Shown: one piece after another, positions 61,993 to 64,000 of the stretch
Layout: every line of letters begins with the position of its first letter
Numbering within the stretch: position 1 is the first letter of the stretch
From: Salvelinus alpinus
Taxonomy: Eukaryota > Chordata > Actinopteri > Salmoniformes > Salmonidae
Reading direction: 5' to 3'
DNA: 64,000 nucleotides
Assembly: GCF_045679555.1 (NCBI RefSeq)
Contig: NC_092087.1
Span: 20,327,925 to 20,391,924, forward strand
Notes under the pieces: generated by a model
What the model saw: only the letters and a program-made list of their open reading frames with translations
The model's database searches: none
What the model was told of the DNA's origin: nothing
Position numbers and translations under genes: made by a program

Positions 61993-62835
61993 CTATAAAA
62001 AGTTTGGGAACTGCTGATATAAGGAAATAAATCAATTGAAAAAAAATATGAAGCCCTAATCTATGGATTTCACATGACTAGGAATACAGATATGCATATA
62101 TTAGTCACAGATACCTAAACAAACAAAAAAGTTAGGGGTGTGGATCAGAAAACCAGTCAGTATTTGGTGTGACCACCATTTGCCTCATGCAGCTTGACAT
62201 TTCCTTCGCATAGAGTTGATCAGGCTGTTGATTGTGGCCTGTGGAATGTTGTTCCAATTCTCTTCAATGGCTGTGCGAAGTTGCTGGATATTGACGGGAA
62301 CTGGAACATGCTGTTAAACACGTCGATCCAGAACATCCCAAACATGCTCGATGCTCAATGGGTGACATGTCTGGTGAGTATGCAGGCCATGGAAGAACTG
62401 GAACATTTTCAGCTTCTAGGAATTGTGTACAGATAGATCCTTGTGACATGGGGCCGTGCATTATCATGCTGAAACATGAGGTGATGGCGGTGGATGAGAC
62501 AATGGACCTCAATATCTCATCACGGTATCTCTGTGCATTCAAATTGCCATCGATAAAATGCAATTGTGTTCATTGTTCGTAGCTTATGCCTGCCCATACC
62601 ATAACCCCACCACCACCATGGATCACTCTGTTCACAATGTTGACATCAGCAAATGGCTCACCCACACGACCCCATACATGTGTTCTGCGGTTGAGAGGCC
62701 AGTTGGACGTACTGCCAAATTCTCTAAAACAATGTTGGAGACGGCTTATGGCAGAGAAATGAATGTTCAATTTTCTGGCAACAGCTCTGTTGGACATTCC
62801 TGTAGTCAGCATGCCAATTGTACGCTCCCTCAACT

Positions 62836-63308
62836 TGCAGTGGTGTAAAGTACTTAATGAAAAATACTTTAAATTAATACTTAAGTCGTTTTTTGTCTGT
62901 ACTTTACTTAACTATTTATATTTTTGCCAACTTTTACTTTTACTGCACTACATTCCTCAAGAAAATAATGTACTTTTTATTCCATACATTTTTCCTGACA
63001 CCCAAAGGTACTCATTACATTTTGACAGGAAAATGGTCCAATTCACACACTTATCAAGAGATCATCCCTACTGCCTCTGATCTGGCGGACTGACTAAACA
63101 CAAATGCTTTGTTTGTAAATTATGTCTGAGTGTATGTCAATAAATTATTTCAATAAAAATGTAAATAAAATTGTGCCGTCTGATTTGCTTAATATAAGGA
63201 ATTTGAAATGGTTTATACTTTTACTTTTGATACTTAATTATATTTAAAACCAAATACTTTTATTGAAGTAGTATTTTACTGGGTGACTTTCACTTGAGTC
63301 ATTTTCTG
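62836..63308. mobile_element. MITE-like AT-rich repeat, 3'-truncated
   Basis: It begins TGCAGTGGTGTAAAGTACTT and has many TACTTTTACTT-type repeats, the usual pattern of a common salmonid mini-element. The expected inverted terminus with GTACTTTTTCCACCACTG is missing, because the LINE at 63309 replaces it. Confidence 0.65.
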
Positions 63309-64000
63309 TCTTCACCGACATGTTCAACCTCTCCCTGTCCGAGTCTGTAATACCAACATGTTTTAAGCAGACCACCATAGTCCCTGTGCCCAAGAACACT
63401 AAGGTAACCTGCCTAAATGACTACCGACCCGTAGCACTCACGTCTGTAGCCATGAAGTGCTTTGAAAGGCTTGTCATGGCTCACATCAACACCATTATCC
63501 CAGAAACCCTAGAGCCACTCTAATTGTCATACCGCCCCAACAGATCCACAGATGACGCAATCTCTATTGCACTCCACACTGCCCTTTCCCAGCTGGACAA
63601 AAGTAACACCTATGTGAGAATGCTATTCATTGACTACAGCTCAGCGTTCAACACCATAGTACCATCAAAGCTCATCACTAAGCTAAGGAACCTGGGACTA
63701 AACACCTCCCTCTGCAACTGGATCCTGGAATTCCTGACAGGCCGCCCCCAGTTGGTAAGGGTAGGTAACAACACATCCGCCACGCTGATTCTCAACACAG
63801 GGGCCCCTCAGTGGTGTGTGCGCAGTTCCCTCCTGTACTCCTTGTTCACTCATGACTGCACGGCCAGGCACGACTCCAACACCATTAAGTTTGCCGATGA
63901 CACAATAGTGGTAGGCCTGATCACCGACAACAATGAGACAGCCTATAGGGAGGTCAGACACCTGGCCGTCTGGTGCCAGGACAACTACCTCTCCCTCAAC
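63309..64000 (+). pseudogene. Non-LTR retrotransposon reverse transcriptase, second copy, 5'-truncated and cut by window end
   Basis: The RT region opens [20 protein letters not shown] and reads [21 protein letters not shown] stop at 63521 replaces Gln (the CAA/CAG position in LQFAYRP-like context). Beyond it come [18 protein letters not shown] and the catalytic FADD motif ([10 protein letters not shown] near 63888-63915), which is intact here, unlike copy 1. It belongs to the same family as 1-1344. The insertion is truncated at its 5' end in the usual LINE manner. Confidence 0.88.

Larger units (their letters stand above)
59293..62016 (+). mobile_element. hAT element (ZBED5-like) inserted in the Tc1
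   Basis: The ends AGTAGTTATTCCCAAA and AGTTTGGGAACTGCTG form an imperfect inverted pair. Flanking ATATAA (left) and ATATAAGG (right) fit a damaged 8-bp duplication of the Tc1 sequence. The element carries the broken transposase (59600-61060), a SINE and a 405-bp insertion. Confidence 0.88.
59222..62835 (-). mobile_element. Tc1-type element (family G) split by a hAT element
   Basis: The outer parts are 59222-59292 (ACTGAACAAAAATATAAACG) and 62017-62835. The transposase remnant on the minus strand reads MRERTIGMLTTGMSNRAVAR (62833 on), VMVWAGISYEQ, then MHFIDGNLNAQRYRDEILR and SPDMSPIEH in a different frame. The right terminal repeat is lost where the next repeat begins near 62836. It is the same family as 45187-45936. 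Confidence 0.88.

Overview
The window looks like nuclear DNA of a salmonid fish (trout, salmon or charr group). It contains vertebrate genes with spliced exons. At least a dozen decayed Tc1/mariner elements are present, including copies whose termini match the salmonid family used to derive Sleeping Beauty. A tRNA-type SINE and several dispersed repeats that I recognise as abundant in salmonids are also present, with long GT, AC and TA microsatellites. The species cannot be fixed from sequence alone.

Two host genes are supported, and they point towards each other. PDZRN3 (plus strand) contributes its last seven coding exons (8875-24318): the end of PDZ1, the linker, all of PDZ2 and the long C-terminal region ending in a PDZ-ligand tail. 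Its RING-type exons lie upstream of the window. PPP4R2 (minus strand, 58883 down to 50202) is complete: nine coding exons that join in frame to 416 residues, close to the 417 of human PPP4R2. The convergent PDZRN3/PPP4R2 pair matches human 3p13, so this is conserved microsynteny. One product is an E3-ligase scaffold and the other a phosphatase regulatory subunit; I see no evidence that they act in one pathway.

Layout. 1-1344: decayed non-LTR retrotransposon. 1456-2631: Tc1. 2632-8874: PDZRN3 intron with a TTAA-flanked repeat (7171-8189) and a TG run. 8875-9173: exon with a 45-bp coding duplication. 9546-14306: 25-bp minisatellite of about 190 units. 14654-14741: an 88-bp exon followed 15 bp later by a polypyrimidine array (14757-15580). 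15589-17206: Sleeping Beauty-family Tc1. 17220-20135: dispersed LINE-like repeat split by another Tc1. 21493-24318: remaining PDZRN3 exons. 24319-49020: intergenic region with Tc1 copies at 24784, 26328, 30589, 37802, 38042, 41060, 43573, 45187 and a nested pair at 46750-48618, SINE and other repeats, and an unexplained 34-bp perfect inverted repeat at 34210-34322. 49047-58883: PPP4R2, with microsatellites, Tc1 derivatives and a hAT element in its introns. 59222-64000: a deeply nested pile (Tc1 split by a ZBED5-like hAT that itself carries a SINE and a 405-bp insertion, then a MITE, then a second copy of the non-LTR retrotransposon).

No prokaryotic, viral or CRISPR-like system is present. The most unusual material is repeat architecture inside PDZRN3: a minisatellite open in all three sense frames, and a polypyrimidine array in frame with the preceding exon, so that retention of that intron would encode a long Pro/Ser/Leu repeat in place of PDZ2.
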